Source: Planctomycetota bacterium
Lineage (GTDB): Bacteria; Planctomycetota; PLA2
Direction of reading: 5' to 3'
DNA length: 64,000 nt
NCBI GenBank assembly: GCA_021776735.1
Contig: JAJFFH010000024.1
Coordinates: forward strand, 1-64,000
The notes beneath the pieces are model-generated. The model did no database searches. It had not been told where the DNA came from and was given only the letters and a program-made list of their open reading frames with translations. The translations under genes and the position numbers were made by a program. The number at the start of each line of letters is the position of its first letter. The stretch's first letter is position 1. Of this stretch, positions 34,494-44,832 are shown one piece after another.

Positions 34494-35189
34494 CTACGCG
34501 GGCACGAACCGGAATTCCGAACCGGCGCCGGCACCGGCACCGGCAACAACGACAAGCCCCCGGATCACCTGATACTCACCGGTCTCGACCGAACCATATC
34601 CCGTCAACTCCACGGATTCCCCGTCCTTCGCGATCACATCCACGGTCGCCGTCCGGAAGCGCATCCGGTTCCCGCGGGTTCTCACGGCCTTTTGGTTCGT
34701 GACCTCCAGGCAGTCGTCCGCATCTCGCGCATTGGAATCGCGGGTGCCACGAATCGAGGCATAAAAGACGCTGTCACCGAGTCGCGCGCCGTTCTCGATG
34801 GCGAACCGAACGCCGACAATGGCCTGCAGCCGCCTCTGCCTCGTCCTATGCATGTCGATCTCGCCGAACTTACCGTCATTGGTCGCGACGAGGTTCGTCC
34901 AAAAAGATCCCCGGAAGCGACCGCGCCGGACCCGGACCGTCCGTGTGCAAAACGTCAACGTGGTGCGCTGTTCGTCGACGGTTGCGGCCTCGGGTGGCTG
35001 GACGGTACCGATCTTGCCGTCCATGATCCGGAAGACGATGGTGGATCCGCCGATCCGGGCTCCGGTGTCCAACCAGTACGTTCCATCCGCGAGCTCAAGC
35101 TTGCAATCGTCGCACATCGGCGAGTCATGGCCCGGTGAAACCGTGTAGCAACCCTTGAATCTGCCGCGACGAATCCAAATCTCGCTCAT
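34494..35189 (-). CDS. Hypothetical beta-rich protein
   Basis: 231 residues from ATG at 35189, preceded by AGGAGGG at the right distance, so the start is firm (a longer frame to 35240 is rejected). The protein has alternating hydrophobic/charged strands (MSEIWIRRGRFKGCYTV, PMCDDCKLELADGTYW) and two CxxC-like Cys, and appears to contain two similar halves, each opening with an (I/V)RRGRF(K/R)G motif. It looks like a small beta-barrel or FHA-like repeat. The C-terminus is Gly/Ala-rich. Function unknown. Confidence 0.72.
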   Translation of the reverse strand: MSEIWIRRGRFKGCYTVSPGHDSPMCDDCKLELADGTYWLDTGARIGGSTIVFRIMDGKIGTVQPPEAATVDEQRTTLTFCTRTVRVRRGRFRGSFWTNLVATNDGKFGEIDMHRTRQRRLQAIVGVRFAIENGARLGDSVFYASIRGTRDSNARDADDCLEVTNQKAVRTRGNRMRFRTATVDVIAKDGESVELTGYGSVETGEYQVIRGLVVVAGAGAGAGSEFRFVPA

Positions 35190-35273
35190 GCGCCCTCCTT
35201 GTTTCAGAACGATAACACTACGCTGGGCAACTCCAGTCAAGGGAAACTCACAGCGTACTCGGACGGCGATGCT
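35190..35273. repeat. Intergenic motif copy abutting a stop codon
   Basis: The exact motif at 35261-35271 lies 2 nt from the stop of the methyltransferase gene. It is preceded by AGCGTACTC, a shifted version of the usual flank. Nothing else is seen in these 84 bp apart from the start-proximal region of the hypothetical gene. Confidence 0.55.
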
Positions 35274-36020
35274 TCAGGGCTTTCGGAGTACCAGCAGGCC
35301 GATGGGCTCCTGCAACGACCGGCCCCAGCCCTGGGAAACGGCTGCGGTCATGCGGGCGACGCCGGCCCGAAACGCATCGTCCGGGATCGCCACGAGGTCC
35401 GAGTAGGCGCGGGCGCGGATTTTTTCGAGGTACGCCACGGGCGAGTCCGCCACCGGCTGGCTGACCGCGCGACGAACGCCGAGCGCGAATCCGGCGCCCG
35501 CGAACGCCGCGACAATCTCGTCACCGGCGGGCACCGTCCCGCGCGATACGGCGGCCGCCTCGGGAAAGAACTCCAGATACGGATACCCATCGAGATAATC
35601 GCGCAGGTAGTTGCGCACCGCGACGTGCCCGCCAGGGACGAGCACGCGAGCGAATTCAACGGCGACGCCGGCGAGGTCGCCCAGGTGATGGATGGAGTTC
35701 GATGCGAAGACCAGCCCTGCGGACTTGTCGGCCACGGGAAGCCGTCGGCCAGTCCCCCGGCAATAGTGAACGGACGGCGCCGGAGCGCCGGCCTCGGCCA
35801 GCATCCGCGCGGAACGATCCACGCCCAGCACGAGGGCAGAAAAGGCCTCGGCAAGTCCGCCCGAGAAGCGCCCGGTGCCGCAGCCGGCATCGACCACGAG
35901 CGACCCGGACGCCTGCGGCGCCGCATCCTTGACGGCTTGCAGCCACATGCGAAGGACCGCCACGGGCATCGCGCGCGCCTCGCGATAGATCGCCGGAATC
36001 GGAGTCGCGTCGTAGTCCAC
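35274..36020 (-). CDS. Class I SAM-dependent methyltransferase
   Basis: 248 residues from GTG at 36020. Motif I is SLVVDAGCGTGRFSGGLAE, motif II VLGVDRSARMLAEA, and a motif IV-like ASNSIHHLGDLAGVAVEFARVL with post-motif PGGHVAVRNYLRDYLDG. This is the UbiE/Methyltransf_11 pattern of small-molecule methyltransferases. The C-terminal lid (EAAAVSRGTVPAGDEIVAAFAGAG) fits. The substrate is unknown. It is 23 nt downstream of a small membrane protein gene and on the same strand as the copper ATPase operon, so it could be a late member of that transcript. Confidence 0.88.
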   Translation of the reverse strand: MDYDATPIPAIYREARAMPVAVLRMWLQAVKDAAPQASGSLVVDAGCGTGRFSGGLAEAFSALVLGVDRSARMLAEAGAPAPSVHYCRGTGRRLPVADKSAGLVFASNSIHHLGDLAGVAVEFARVLVPGGHVAVRNYLRDYLDGYPYLEFFPEAAAVSRGTVPAGDEIVAAFAGAGFALGVRRAVSQPVADSPVAYLEKIRARAYSDLVAIPDDAFRAGVARMTAAVSQGWGRSLQEPIGLLVLRKP

Positions 36021-36043
36021 GGTCGAAGCCTATCGCCCAAAGG

Positions 36044-36448
36044 TCACTGCGGTGAACTCCAGCGGCGGCGCCGGAGGCTTGCTACTACGAGAAACGGAAG
36101 AAAGGCGGCGATCTGCATGATCGGCAGAGCCACGAAGACAAGGCCCCCCTGTGCGTCGAGATCGAGGACGAACGTGCGAAAGAGCAGCACGATGGACGCC
36201 ACGACGATGAGCAGCACACCGGCAAACAACAACAGCAACAAACGCCCGGCAGCGGATTCCTTGCCGGACGGGCCGCGAAAGCGCCGGCCCGAGAGAACCA
36301 TGACCACGAACGGGACCGCCGCCCAGATCAGAAACGGAAGCACGCTCAGCCACCATCGGGGCTCTCCCGGCGTTCCGGCGCCGATCATGAACCCGATCAC
36401 CGTCAAGAAACCGACAAGGGCGGTGACGAAGTAAAGGCGGCGCACCAT
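36044..36448 (-). CDS. Small membrane protein, downstream partner of the copper ATPase
   Basis: 134 residues with four predicted helices (LYFVTALVGFLTVIGFMIG, WLSVLPFLIWAAVPFVVMVL, LLLLLFAGVLLIVVASIVLL, LVFVALPIMQIAAFLPFLVV). Its ATG is 4 nt after the ATPase stop, so translation is coupled. There are no metal-binding Cys or His clusters. Function unknown; a role with the copper pump is inferred only from position. Confidence 0.72.
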   Translation of the reverse strand: MVRRLYFVTALVGFLTVIGFMIGAGTPGEPRWWLSVLPFLIWAAVPFVVMVLSGRRFRGPSGKESAAGRLLLLLFAGVLLIVVASIVLLFRTFVLDLDAQGGLVFVALPIMQIAAFLPFLVVASLRRRRWSSPQ

Positions 36449-36452
36449 GGCT

Positions 36453-38510
36453 CTATGCGCGGCGCAGACGGAGCGAGTTTGCCACGACCGTGATCGAGCT
36501 CATGGCCATGGCGGCGGCGCCGTAGCTCGGAGTAACTTGAAATCCCAGGAGGCCCGCGGCGGCCGGGATCGCGACGACGTTGTAGGCGAACGCCCAAAAC
36601 AGGTTCCAGCGAATCGTATCGAGCGTGCGGCGGCCGAGGCGGATGGCGTCCGGAACCGCGTGCAGGTTCGCGCGCACGAGCGTGATGTCGGCGGCCTCGA
36701 TCGCGATGTCCGTGCCGCCGCCCATGGCGATGCCGACGTCGGCCGCCGCGAGTGCCGGCGCGTCGTTGATGCCGTCGCCAACCATCGCCGTGCCCGGCTC
36801 GAGCCGAGCGAGCTTGTCCTCCGGCAACAGTTCCGCGTGCACGGTGTCGAGGCCCGCCGCGTCGGCGATGGCGCGCGCGACTTTGCGATTGTCGCCGGTG
36901 AGCATGATCGACTCGACGTCGAGCTCGCGCAGCGCCGCAAGTGCAGCCTTGGCCTCGGGACGGAGCGTGTCCCCCACTTCGAGCCGACCGGCGTAGCTGC
37001 CCGCGCGCGAGACGTGCAGACCCTGCGTGTCCGGCACGTCGATGTCGTTTTCCCTAAGAAAGCGCGTGCTGCCGGCCAGAAACTCCTCGCCGCCGGCTCG
37101 CGCGCGCACGCCGCGCCCCGGCACGGCGCGAAAGAAGTCGACCTCGAGCGGCTTCACGCCGCGCAGCTCCACGGCTGCGCGCACGGCACCCGCGAGCGGA
37201 TGTTCGCTGAGATCCTCCGCCGTCGCGGCCGCCTCGAGCAACGCGCGCTCGCCGTCGCTTTCGGGATGTCCCGGATGCAACGCGGTCACGACGAGCTTGC
37301 CGGTGGTGAGGGTGCCGGTCTTGTCGAACGCGACTCTCTCGATGCGTGCGAGGCGCTCCAGCGCGCGGGCGTCGCGAAACAGGATGCCGCGCTGTGCGCC
37401 GCGCCCCATGGCCACGACGATCGCCGTCGGCGTGGCCAGCCCCATCGCGCACGGGCACGCAATGATGAGCACGGTCACCGCATGCGCGACAGCATCGTTC
37501 CAGGCCCCCGCCCCCCCCCAAACGAGTAGCGTGATCAGCGCGATGACCAACACGATCGGGACAAACACGCCCGCGACGCGATCGACGAGTTCCTGAACCG
37601 GCGGGCGCGACGATTGCGCCACGCGCACGCTCTCGACGATGCGCGCGAACGCCGTGGCGCCACCGACGCGCGTCGTGCGCAGCCGAAAGCCGCCGGTCGC
37701 GTTGACGGTGCCCGACCACACCGCGTCGCCGGGCCCCTTGTCGACCGGGAGGCTCTCACCGGTCAGCATCGACTCGTCGAGGGTGGCGCTGCCGGACTCG
37801 ATCGTGCCGTCGACGGGAACCCGCTCGCCCGGACGCAGCACGCAGGTGTCGCCCACGCGCACGTCGGCTATCGGGACCTCTCGTACTTCGCCGTCGCGTT
37901 CGACGCGCGCCCGTTCGGGGGCGAGTTCGAGCAGCTTGCGCACCGCATCCCCGGCCCGGCGTTTCGCGCGCGCCTCCAGCCACCGGCCCACCAAGACGAA
38001 CGCCGTGATCAGGGCCGCGGCGTCGATCCACAGAGCGCCACCCGCACCACGCGCCCACGTCCACACCGACCACAAGAGTGCCGTCCACGTTCCGACCGCG
38101 ACGAGCGTGTTCATGTCGGCCGCGCCGCGGCGCAACAAGCGCCAGGCCCCGACCGAAAAGTGGCGACCGCACCAGAGCACCGAAACCCCGGCGCAGACAA
38201 GGGCGACGGGCGGGGGCAGGAACTTCGCGCCAGCGGCCAACAGCACAGCGAGCAGCGCGTCGCGACCGATACCGCCGTCGGAAACATCGCCGTCCGTTCC
38301 CAACGACAGCGAAAAGCCCGCCGACTCGTGGAGTTCGCTCGGCGAAAACGGAACCTCGTAGACAACAACGGCCTCTTCGGTTGCCAGGCTCACCGCGGCC
38401 TCGACGACGCCGCCCTCGTTTTCGAGCGCGCGCCGGAGCCGCGAGACGCACGACGCGCAGTGCATCCCGCGCACGGAGTACACGACGCGCTCACTCAACG
38501 GGCCGCTCAT
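36453..38510 (-). CDS. copA: Copper-translocating P1B-type ATPase
   Basis: 685 residues. One N-terminal heavy-metal domain ([19 protein letters not shown]) is followed by membrane helices. The actuator has [11 protein letters not shown], the transmembrane metal site is [15 protein letters not shown], the phosphorylation site is [14 protein letters not shown], and the nucleotide-binding HP motif is SEHPLAGAV. The hinge is [21 protein letters not shown] plus GMHCASC indicates Cu(I) export. It is co-transcribed with the upstream cation antiporter (ATGA overlap) and a small membrane protein. A reverse copy of the window motif (38285-38295) encodes [10 protein letters not shown] in the linker after the metal domain. 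No copper-responsive regulator is adjacent. Confidence 0.95.
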   Translation of the reverse strand: MSGPLSERVVYSVRGMHCASCVSRLRRALENEGGVVEAAVSLATEEAVVVYEVPFSPSELHESAGFSLSLGTDGDVSDGGIGRDALLAVLLAAGAKFLPPPVALVCAGVSVLWCGRHFSVGAWRLLRRGAADMNTLVAVGTWTALLWSVWTWARGAGGALWIDAAALITAFVLVGRWLEARAKRRAGDAVRKLLELAPERARVERDGEVREVPIADVRVGDTCVLRPGERVPVDGTIESGSATLDESMLTGESLPVDKGPGDAVWSGTVNATGGFRLRTTRVGGATAFARIVESVRVAQSSRPPVQELVDRVAGVFVPIVLVIALITLLVWGGAGAWNDAVAHAVTVLIIACPCAMGLATPTAIVVAMGRGAQRGILFRDARALERLARIERVAFDKTGTLTTGKLVVTALHPGHPESDGERALLEAAATAEDLSEHPLAGAVRAAVELRGVKPLEVDFFRAVPGRGVRARAGGEEFLAGSTRFLRENDIDVPDTQGLHVSRAGSYAGRLEVGDTLRPEAKAALAALRELDVESIMLTGDNRKVARAIADAAGLDTVHAELLPEDKLARLEPGTAMVGDGINDAPALAAADVGIAMGGGTDIAIEAADITLVRANLHAVPDAIRLGRRTLDTIRWNLFWAFAYNVVAIPAAAGLLGFQVTPSYGAAAMAMSSITVVANSLRLRRA

Positions 38511-39460
38511 TCATGGGGCGGAAAGAACCAGAGGTTCGTGATGTAGACGGCGTAGGCGGCGAGCAGGATGATGCCTTGGCGCCGGCCGATGCGTCGATCG
38601 GCGACGAGCAGCGGGAACGCGAGGACCGCGAACACGACCATGACCGGGAAGTCGACGGCAACCATCGCGGACTCGACCGGGATCGGCCGGATCACCGCCG
38701 TGGTGCCCAGGACGAACAGCAGGTTGAACAGGTTGCTGCCGGCGATGTTGCCGACGGCGAGGTCCGCTTCGCCTTTGCGCGCGGCGGCGAGGGTCGTCGC
38801 CAGCTCCGGGAGCGACGTTCCTACCGCCATCATGCCCACGCCGATGACGCGCTTCGATACGCCGAAGTCCTCCGCGATGGTGCGAGCGCCCCACACGAGT
38901 CCCTCAGCACCGAGCCCGATGCCGACAAGTCCCAACAGGATGAACAGCGAGTGGCGCAGCGGCTTCGGCTTCGCACTCGCCTCCTGGACGAGCGCACCCT
39001 GGTAGTTCCGCGTATAGCGCAGCGAGCTCCAGAGATAGAGCACGAAGGCCGTGAGCAGAATCACGCCCGCTGTCCGGCTGACCTGGCCCGCAGGGCCGAC
39101 CCAAAGCAGCAAGAACAGGGCCGCGAGCACGCCGAAGGGCAGGTCGCTCCGAATCACGCGGCGTTCGACGCGTAACGAGGTCAGGAGCGCGCCGATCCCG
39201 AGGATCAGGCCGACGTTGGCGATGTTGCTGCCGACCACGTTGCCCAGCGCGAACACCGGCTGCCCGCGGATCGCGGAGTCCAAGGACACGCCCAACTCGG
39301 GCAGTGACGTGCCGAATCCGAGGATGATCGCGCCAATAACGACCTTCGGAAGCCGGTAACCCGTCGCGAGCGCGACGGCGTGGACGACCAGCACATCGCC
39401 TGCCTTGACGAGCAGGACGAGGCCGGCCACGACGGCCAGGATCGCGTAGGCATGGTCCAT
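38507..39460 (-). CDS. Calcium/sodium:cation antiporter (CaCA, YrbG-like)
   Basis: 317 residues with about ten helices and two inverted alpha repeats: [19 protein letters not shown] with [16 protein letters not shown] in the first half, [34 protein letters not shown] in the second. These are the Na+/Ca2+ exchanger signatures that coordinate the cation. ATG at 39460 (MDHAYAIL) is chosen; longer frames run into low-complexity repeats. The stop overlaps the copA start by 4 nt. It exchanges Ca2+ or another divalent cation for Na+/H+ at the inner membrane. It lies directly downstream of a motif copy (39468-39478). Confidence 0.9.
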   Translation of the reverse strand: MDHAYAILAVVAGLVLLVKAGDVLVVHAVALATGYRLPKVVIGAIILGFGTSLPELGVSLDSAIRGQPVFALGNVVGSNIANVGLILGIGALLTSLRVERRVIRSDLPFGVLAALFLLLWVGPAGQVSRTAGVILLTAFVLYLWSSLRYTRNYQGALVQEASAKPKPLRHSLFILLGLVGIGLGAEGLVWGARTIAEDFGVSKRVIGVGMMAVGTSLPELATTLAAARKGEADLAVGNIAGSNLFNLLFVLGTTAVIRPIPVESAMVAVDFPVMVVFAVLAFPLLVADRRIGRRQGIILLAAYAVYITNLWFFPPHE

Positions 39461-39778
39461 GGGCTGACATCGCCGTCCGGCAGGCGGGCCCGGACGATAT
39501 CGGCGGGCAACGGTAACACAGCCCGGAACCGGACTCGGACCGCAGATCGACGAGTGTGAAGGGGGGCGCGGGGGCCACAGTTTTGCCTGGCACCTCGTAC
39601 CGGCGGCCGCGGAGCGGCAGAGTTGCCTGGCACGTACCGAGGCACGTACCGACCGCGTGGCAGTACCGTACGCGGCAGGGTCACCTGGCACCGTACGCGG
39701 GACCGTACGCGCGGCCGCCGTACGCGGGCAGGCACCATACGCGCGGCCGACCGCGGGGCAGTACCAGGCGCGGCAGGG
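39461..39778. repeat. Cluster of degenerate CCTGGCAC / CCGTACGCGG repeats
   Basis: From about 39575 to the end of the PelA-like gene (39810) the DNA is built of variants of TGCCTGGCAC(C/G) alternating with CGTACGCGG and GTACC blocks, at least five of each. Nearby at 39468-39478 is an exact reverse window motif. The repeat runs into the last codons of the PelA-like gene and supplies its TAA stop (GGTAACC). No gene is visible in the 318 bp. Confidence 0.75.
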
Positions 39779-40753
39779 TTACCTGGCACCGTACGGCAGG
39801 CGGTCTAGGGGGCTGCGGCTTACGAACGGGGTAAAGCCCAGCGCGCGGCTCTTTTTTTTCACGCTTGCGGCGTGGCTGGCAGCCAGGGCGTAGTCGATCG
39901 TGAGTACCGGCAGGCCCGCGTCCCTGGCGGTGCGCAACTGCTGGACGAGGGTCTCCGTGGACCAGTCACCGGTCGCCGGCGTCGCGCGGTCGCCCGCATC
40001 CGAGTCGCGCCATTTCGCGCCGGCGGTGCCGCCGTACCAGATGCTCTCCTGGCTGATTGCATCCACGACCGACAGCAGCGCGGGGCGCGCGGTCGCGAGC
40101 GGGGCGCCGTTTTGGGCGACAACCCGAAAGCCGCGCTGGCGAGCCCTTCCGCGCTGGCGGACCGCCCGGATCAGGTCCACCATCTCGTTCGCGGGATCGA
40201 CCCCGGCGGCGCGTGCCGCCGCCACGACAGGCGGATGTTCGAAGCCGAGCACCCAGTCCAGATAAACGCCATCGAAGCCGTCATCCAGCGCCGCGTCCAC
40301 AAGCGAGAGTACGCAGGCCCGCCAAGCGGGATCCCAGTAGGCGACCGGGTAGTTGCCGGCCCAGCCGTCGGGATCGAGCGCCAGTAGAAACGCCGGCCGA
40401 CCATGGGCCCCCGTCTCTCCATCGGGCGCGCGCCACTTCTTGGTCCAGTACGGCCGGTAGCGTTCGGCTTGGCCGACGTTCAGATACGCGAAACAGAGCT
40501 TGCCCCGCGCGTGCAGCCGCAAGACCAGCTCGCGCGTGGGAAACCGCTCCAGCCCCTGCACCGTGCGCGTCGCCTCGATGACCAGCAATCCGTAGGGCGA
40601 ATCCACGAGCGCGTCCGTCGCGCCCTGCCGCTCGAGCCCGTCGAGTTGCATCGCCCAGGTCCCGGGCCACGCCCGCCGGCCGCTGCGCGCGGTCCCGCAA
40701 GCCGCCAGCAGGCCGCACGCCAGCAGGAATTGGGGCAGCGCGAGGCTACGCAT
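39779..40753 (-). CDS. PelA-hydrolase-like lipoprotein (GH114-type glycosidase)
   Basis: 324 residues with lipobox QFLLACGLLAACG. The domain is the TIM-barrel hydrolase seen as the N-terminal part of PelA and in endo-alpha-1,4-polygalactosaminidases: GLLVIEATRTVQG, GKLCFAYLNVGQAERYRPYW, YWDPAWRACVLSLVDAALDDGFDGVYLDWV and FRVVAQNGAP. Pseudomonas PelA also has a deacetylase domain; here only the hydrolase is present. It is divergent from pelB with 202 bp between. It should cut Pel (a GalNAc/GalN-rich polymer) at the cell surface, which aids export and biofilm turnover. Its C-terminus lies inside the CGTACG repeat cluster. Confidence 0.82.
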   Translation of the reverse strand: MRSLALPQFLLACGLLAACGTARSGRRAWPGTWAMQLDGLERQGATDALVDSPYGLLVIEATRTVQGLERFPTRELVLRLHARGKLCFAYLNVGQAERYRPYWTKKWRAPDGETGAHGRPAFLLALDPDGWAGNYPVAYWDPAWRACVLSLVDAALDDGFDGVYLDWVLGFEHPPVVAAARAAGVDPANEMVDLIRAVRQRGRARQRGFRVVAQNGAPLATARPALLSVVDAISQESIWYGGTAGAKWRDSDAGDRATPATGDWSTETLVQQLRTARDAGLPVLTIDYALAASHAASVKKKSRALGFTPFVSRSPLDRLPYGAR

Positions 40754-40955
40754 GGTTGCTTCATCGGCGGGACGGCGGCTCAAGGTGGAGCGCCGGAAAT
40801 GTCGAAGGGAACTTGCGTTCGTACGAACCGGGGCGGTGAAGGCGGGCGCAATCGGGAAAAATAGAGGGTGAGAGTCGCATCGGGGCGGCGGCGGTCGGGG
40901 TGTGTCCGCGCTGCAAAGGGTGGCTCAACCCTCGTGACCCAACACGGGGCTCGGG
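40754..40955. promoter_or_regulatory. Divergent pelA/pelB promoter region
   Basis: This is the 202-bp space between the divergent pelA-like and pelB-like genes, the natural place for control of the polysaccharide locus. I see no clear palindromic operator or promoter boxes. A short GGGGCGGCGGCGGTCGGGG track sits near 40880. Confidence 0.35.
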
Positions 40956-43900
40956 TTGAACCTAGCCGGATGGCGTTTTTTGCTGTTCGCGCTGGTCGGG
41001 ACGGCGTCGATCGTGCTGCTTGCCAGCATCGGCACGCCCTCGCACCAGGGCGAGGATATCGACCGTCACACAGGACGGCGGATTGTCGTGGTCCGCACGG
41101 TCGGCGACGCCCTGTTCGAGACCCGGCAGGCAGGCGACGCCCTTTCCGCGCGCGCGCGTCTCAAGATCCATCTCCTCGCCTTTCCCGATGCCGCCATCCT
41201 GGCCGACCTCGACGCCGCCCTGGAAGCCGAGCTCTCCGGTATCGATGTTCCGCCCCCGGAGCGCCATGCGGCCTCCGCCGTCATCGCCGCTGAACAGGCC
41301 CGTGCCCGCAACCGGCGCGCCGAATTGAAGCACCGAATCGGCGAACGCCTGTCCCGAGAATCGCTGCTGGCCCTGCTTTTCGACCTCGAAGCCGACCGCG
41401 CCGTGGCCACGGCCACGGAGGACTTTTTCGCCCCTCTGGCCCGCTGGACCTCCGAACGCCCCCCGGAGACCGAGCCCGACGCCCTCGCCGCCTACGCCCA
41501 CCGTCGCCTCGAATCCCTCCGCGACGCGGCGGATCCCGACGAGCCCACTGCCCCGAACGACCCGATTCAGCCCCCCACGCCCCCCCAAACCCCCCCTTCC
41601 CCCCCCAATCCCTCGCCCGCCCAACTGCCTGCTCCGCTCGAGAATCCCGATCTCCTGCTGGAGGTGGCCCGCGTCTTTCAGGCCCATCAGCGACCGCGCG
41701 CGCGGCGGCGTTGGCTGCTGCGGGCGTATGCAGCCTTCCCGGGTTCGACCGCGGCCCGCGACGGGCTCGTGGCGGCATATCTCGGCTCCGAGCGACAGGT
41801 GGAGGCGTTTTTGGTCGTCGGCTCGGCGCTCAACGAGGAGCCGAACAACCGAGCGCTCTGGGAGCACCGCGCGCAGATCGCCGTGTGGCTCGGACGGCAA
41901 CACGCCGAGATCGAGGCGCAGGAAGCGCTCCTGAGCTGGGACGACACCGAGGAGCGTCGCGAGCGGATTATCACACTGTATAGCATCATGGGTAACACCG
42001 GTGCGGCTGTGCCCCACGCCCTGGTCCTGGCCGAGCGCGATCCCGACCGCGCCTCGCGCCAGCGAGTGGTCACCCTCGCGCTACGAAGTGGTGACGTCGA
42101 TGCCGCCCTCAAGATGCTCGACTCGTTCGCGCGGGAGTCGGAGGACCCGGCGTACTGGCGCGACAAGATCATCCACTACGCGACGCAGGATCTCCGGGTC
42201 GGACGGGTCATCATGGAACTCGAACTCCTGCGCCGGCTGCACCCCGACCGGGACTACGAGAAGCAGCTCGAAAATCACCTACGGCGCGGCGACGACGATG
42301 AGCGGCTTGTCGCGTTGCTCGACGAACGGCTGCGGCGCACGCCCGGTAACCCGGCACTTGAAACCGAAGTGCTCGCGCTGCACGCCGCCTTGGGCCACGA
42401 CAAGCGCGTGCAGGAGATTCTGGCCGCGCGACTCGCACGCGAGACGGAGCCTGTCGCGTTTTTCCTGAACGTGCCTACCTACCGCTCGGGCGGCGTACCG
42501 GGGCTCAAGGAGCGCGCCAAGAAGTTGGCGGAACAGCCCGTGAAGCCCGCCGAGGTCGCGCCGCTATTCAATGCGCTTTACCCGCTCGAGCAAGACGATC
42601 CGTTTTACCGCGGCCTTGCGGCCGTGATTGCCCGTCGGCACGCCAAGCACCCCGCGGCACGCGCCTGGCTCGTCTCGAGCGTCGATCGTGGCGCGGATGC
42701 CCCCGCCCGGCTTGTGCGCGCCCGCGAACTAGCCGAGGCATGGCCCGACGACGACGGCTATCAAAAGGTCTGGCAGGAACGCGCCGCGTGGGCCGGCGAT
42801 CTGCGAGAAGAAGTTCGCGCGCGCGAGGCGTGGACGAAGCGGCACGGAGACGACTTCGACAACCGCCGCGCGCTGGCCGACCTGTACGCCGGGCTCAATC
42901 GGCCGCGGGACGCGGTCGTGCAGTGGCGCGCGATCGTGGAAAAAGAAGGCGAGGGCGGTCCGGGTGCCCTGCGCCTGATCGACGCGTTGTTTGCCGTGGG
43001 CGAGACGAAACAGGCGATGGACTGGCTTGAGCGGCGCGCCGCGCTTCAAGGTGCGTCCCAAACGGACCGGATCTTTGTCGCGGACCAGCTCTTCGGCAAC
43101 GAGCACTTCGACCGCGCGCTTCGTTTCTACATGGCCGTGCTGGGCGAAGAGCCGGAGCACGCGCACGCGCTGCTCCGGGCGGGCCAGATTCGCTCGTGGA
43201 CCAACGACCCGCGCGGCGCCATCCCGTTTCTGAATCGCCGGCTCGGAGCGAGCGAGGAGAAGACGGCCGAGGTTCGCTTTTATCTCGGCGAGGCGCACTG
43301 GGCCATCCGCGGCGACGACGAGGCGCGGCGCTTCCACAAGGAGGCGCTCGACGCGTTGATCGACCGCACCGACCGCACGATCGACCAGGACGTCATGGTC
43401 GCGAAGATGCTCGTGCGTTTTCACCGGCACGACGAGGCCCATCCGATCTTCGAGCGCGTCGTCGCAGCGGTACCCGACAACGCGGACCTCGTGCTCGACT
43501 ATGCCGATTCGATGATCGCGTCGGGCGATGTCAAGAAGGCCCGCGAGCTTGTGGACCACGCGCTCGAATTGGCGCCGGGCAAGGAGCGAGCGCAACGCCT
43601 CGACGGTGTCGTCGCGATCAGCGAGGGACGCTTCGAAGATGCGATCGTCACGCTCGAGACCGTCTTGAAGGTGCATGGCGCCGACGCCGGTACGGAATCG
43701 GAACTCGGACACGCGGCCGAGCTCGCGGGCGAGTGGCAGATCGCCGCCGACGCCTACGGCCGGTCGCTTGACCTGCAGCCGGACAACGCCGACGCCCGGC
43801 AGACATTGCAACACCTCGCCGACCGTGTCGCCGACCTCGTCCACGCCCGTTTCGACTACAGCCGCACGGGCGACGACCACCGACTGTCGCTGTGGTTCTC

Positions 43901-44828
43901 CGGCTCGCTGTACGCGGGCAAGGGCCGGCGCTTCGCCGCCGAAATCGGTTTCGCGCGCCACGAGGGCCGCGCGGACGCGGTCTCGGGCGGGGCCGAAGAT
44001 GTCACGGCAAGCGTCGCCCCGATCCATCTATCGCTGTTTCAGCGCTGGGAGAGGCTCAACGAAATCGGCGGCGGCCTGCTGCTCTACCCCGGCGCCCCCG
44101 GCGACATCCCCGTCGGTTTCTGGCTTGGCGGCCACCTGCTGAACCCGAGTCCCTATTCCCTCCTCGAAGTGCGCCTGCACGTGCACGCGCTGCTCGAGCG
44201 ACCGGCCGCCGCCGCCGGCCTCGGTGGTCGCACCAGCGGACTGCGTGCGCGCTATCAGCGCGACGTTCTCCGCCGCTTCTGGTGGTCCGCGGAACTCAGT
44301 TGGGAACTACTAACCCTCGACTCGTCCGCGACCGGATTCGCGCGCGACGGCTACCTCGAAGGCGGCGCGACATTCGGCTGGCGATTGCGCGAAGGCCCCC
44401 ACCGCGTCGGCTCGCGCCCGTCGATCCTCTCCAGCCCGTTCCCCGGCCTCACCGGCCCGGCGCTCGACAGCGAGCCCGGCGAAACCGCAACTCCCCACAT
44501 CAGCATCTGGGGCACCTACCACTTCATCCGTCTGCTCGACAGTCAGGAACTCGCAACACTCGTGCCGATCGGCACCCGTTTCGACTACATCTCGGTCGGC
44601 GGCCGCGTGGACTGGCATGTGGCCCGCGCACTCGGAGTGTCGGTGAGCGGCACGATCGGGCGAGAGCTGCACGACGGCGATCTCTTCTTCGAACTGAACG
44701 CAAACGCAACCTGGCGCCCCGAACACCGCATGGAGCTGACAGCCGGCGTCGGTTTCGGCACGGCCCAGGGCCGCACGGAGGACACGACCACGCTCGCGTT
44801 GAGCGTGGCCTTTTCCTATCGCTGGTAA
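40956..44828 (+). CDS. pelB: PelB-like outer-membrane TPR/porin secretin
   Basis: 1290 residues (Pseudomonas PelB is about 1190). An inner-membrane anchor (WRFLLFALVGTASIVLLASIG) is followed by a helical part, a Pro-rich linker at about 197-230 (PPTPPQTPPSPPNPSP) and a long run of TPR units up to about 960, for example ELEADRALRFYMAVLGEEPEHAHALLRAG-type repeats. The last 330 residues are beta-rich and end in an aromatic residue (LALSVAFSYRW), the hallmark of an outer-membrane barrel. PelB is the export channel for Pel. The start codon is TTG at 40956, chosen because the anchor begins there; no ATG exists nearby. It is 4 nt before pelD and at the head of a tightly overlapping operon. Confidence 0.85.
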   Translation: MNLAGWRFLLFALVGTASIVLLASIGTPSHQGEDIDRHTGRRIVVVRTVGDALFETRQAGDALSARARLKIHLLAFPDAAILADLDAALEAELSGIDVPPPERHAASAVIAAEQARARNRRAELKHRIGERLSRESLLALLFDLEADRAVATATEDFFAPLARWTSERPPETEPDALAAYAHRRLESLRDAADPDEPTAPNDPIQPPTPPQTPPSPPNPSPAQLPAPLENPDLLLEVARVFQAHQRPRARRRWLLRAYAAFPGSTAARDGLVAAYLGSERQVEAFLVVGSALNEEPNNRALWEHRAQIAVWLGRQHAEIEAQEALLSWDDTEERRERIITLYSIMGNTGAAVPHALVLAERDPDRASRQRVVTLALRSGDVDAALKMLDSFARESEDPAYWRDKIIHYATQDLRVGRVIMELELLRRLHPDRDYEKQLENHLRRGDDDERLVALLDERLRRTPGNPALETEVLALHAALGHDKRVQEILAARLARETEPVAFFLNVPTYRSGGVPGLKERAKKLAEQPVKPAEVAPLFNALYPLEQDDPFYRGLAAVIARRHAKHPAARAWLVSSVDRGADAPARLVRARELAEAWPDDDGYQKVWQERAAWAGDLREEVRAREAWTKRHGDDFDNRRALADLYAGLNRPRDAVVQWRAIVEKEGEGGPGALRLIDALFAVGETKQAMDWLERRAALQGASQTDRIFVADQLFGNEHFDRALRFYMAVLGEEPEHAHALLRAGQIRSWTNDPRGAIPFLNRRLGASEEKTAEVRFYLGEAHWAIRGDDEARRFHKEALDALIDRTDRTIDQDVMVAKMLVRFHRHDEAHPIFERVVAAVPDNADLVLDYADSMIASGDVKKARELVDHALELAPGKERAQRLDGVVAISEGRFEDAIVTLETVLKVHGADAGTESELGHAAELAGEWQIAADAYGRSLDLQPDNADARQTLQHLADRVADLVHARFDYSRTGDDHRLSLWFSGSLYAGKGRRFAAEIGFARHEGRADAVSGGAEDVTASVAPIHLSLFQRWERLNEIGGGLLLYPGAPGDIPVGFWLGGHLLNPSPYSLLEVRLHVHALLERPAAAAGLGGRTSGLRARYQRDVLRRFWWSAELSWELLTLDSSATGFARDGYLEGGATFGWRLREGPHRVGSRPSILSSPFPGLTGPALDSEPGETATPHISIWGTYHFIRLLDSQELATLVPIGTRFDYISVGGRVDWHVARALGVSVSGTIGRELHDGDLFFELNANATWRPEHRMELTAGVGFGTAQGRTEDTTTLALSVAFSYRW

Positions 44829-44832
44829 TTCA

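Noticed and set aside
34640..34680. Motif-like GTCGCCGTCCGG near 34650 and GACGGCGAG/GACGGCGAC strings at about 7841, 16970 and 61740
   Set aside because: They miss two or more core bases, or fit natural DGE/DGD codons without the flank. Counting them would weaken the definition of the motif.
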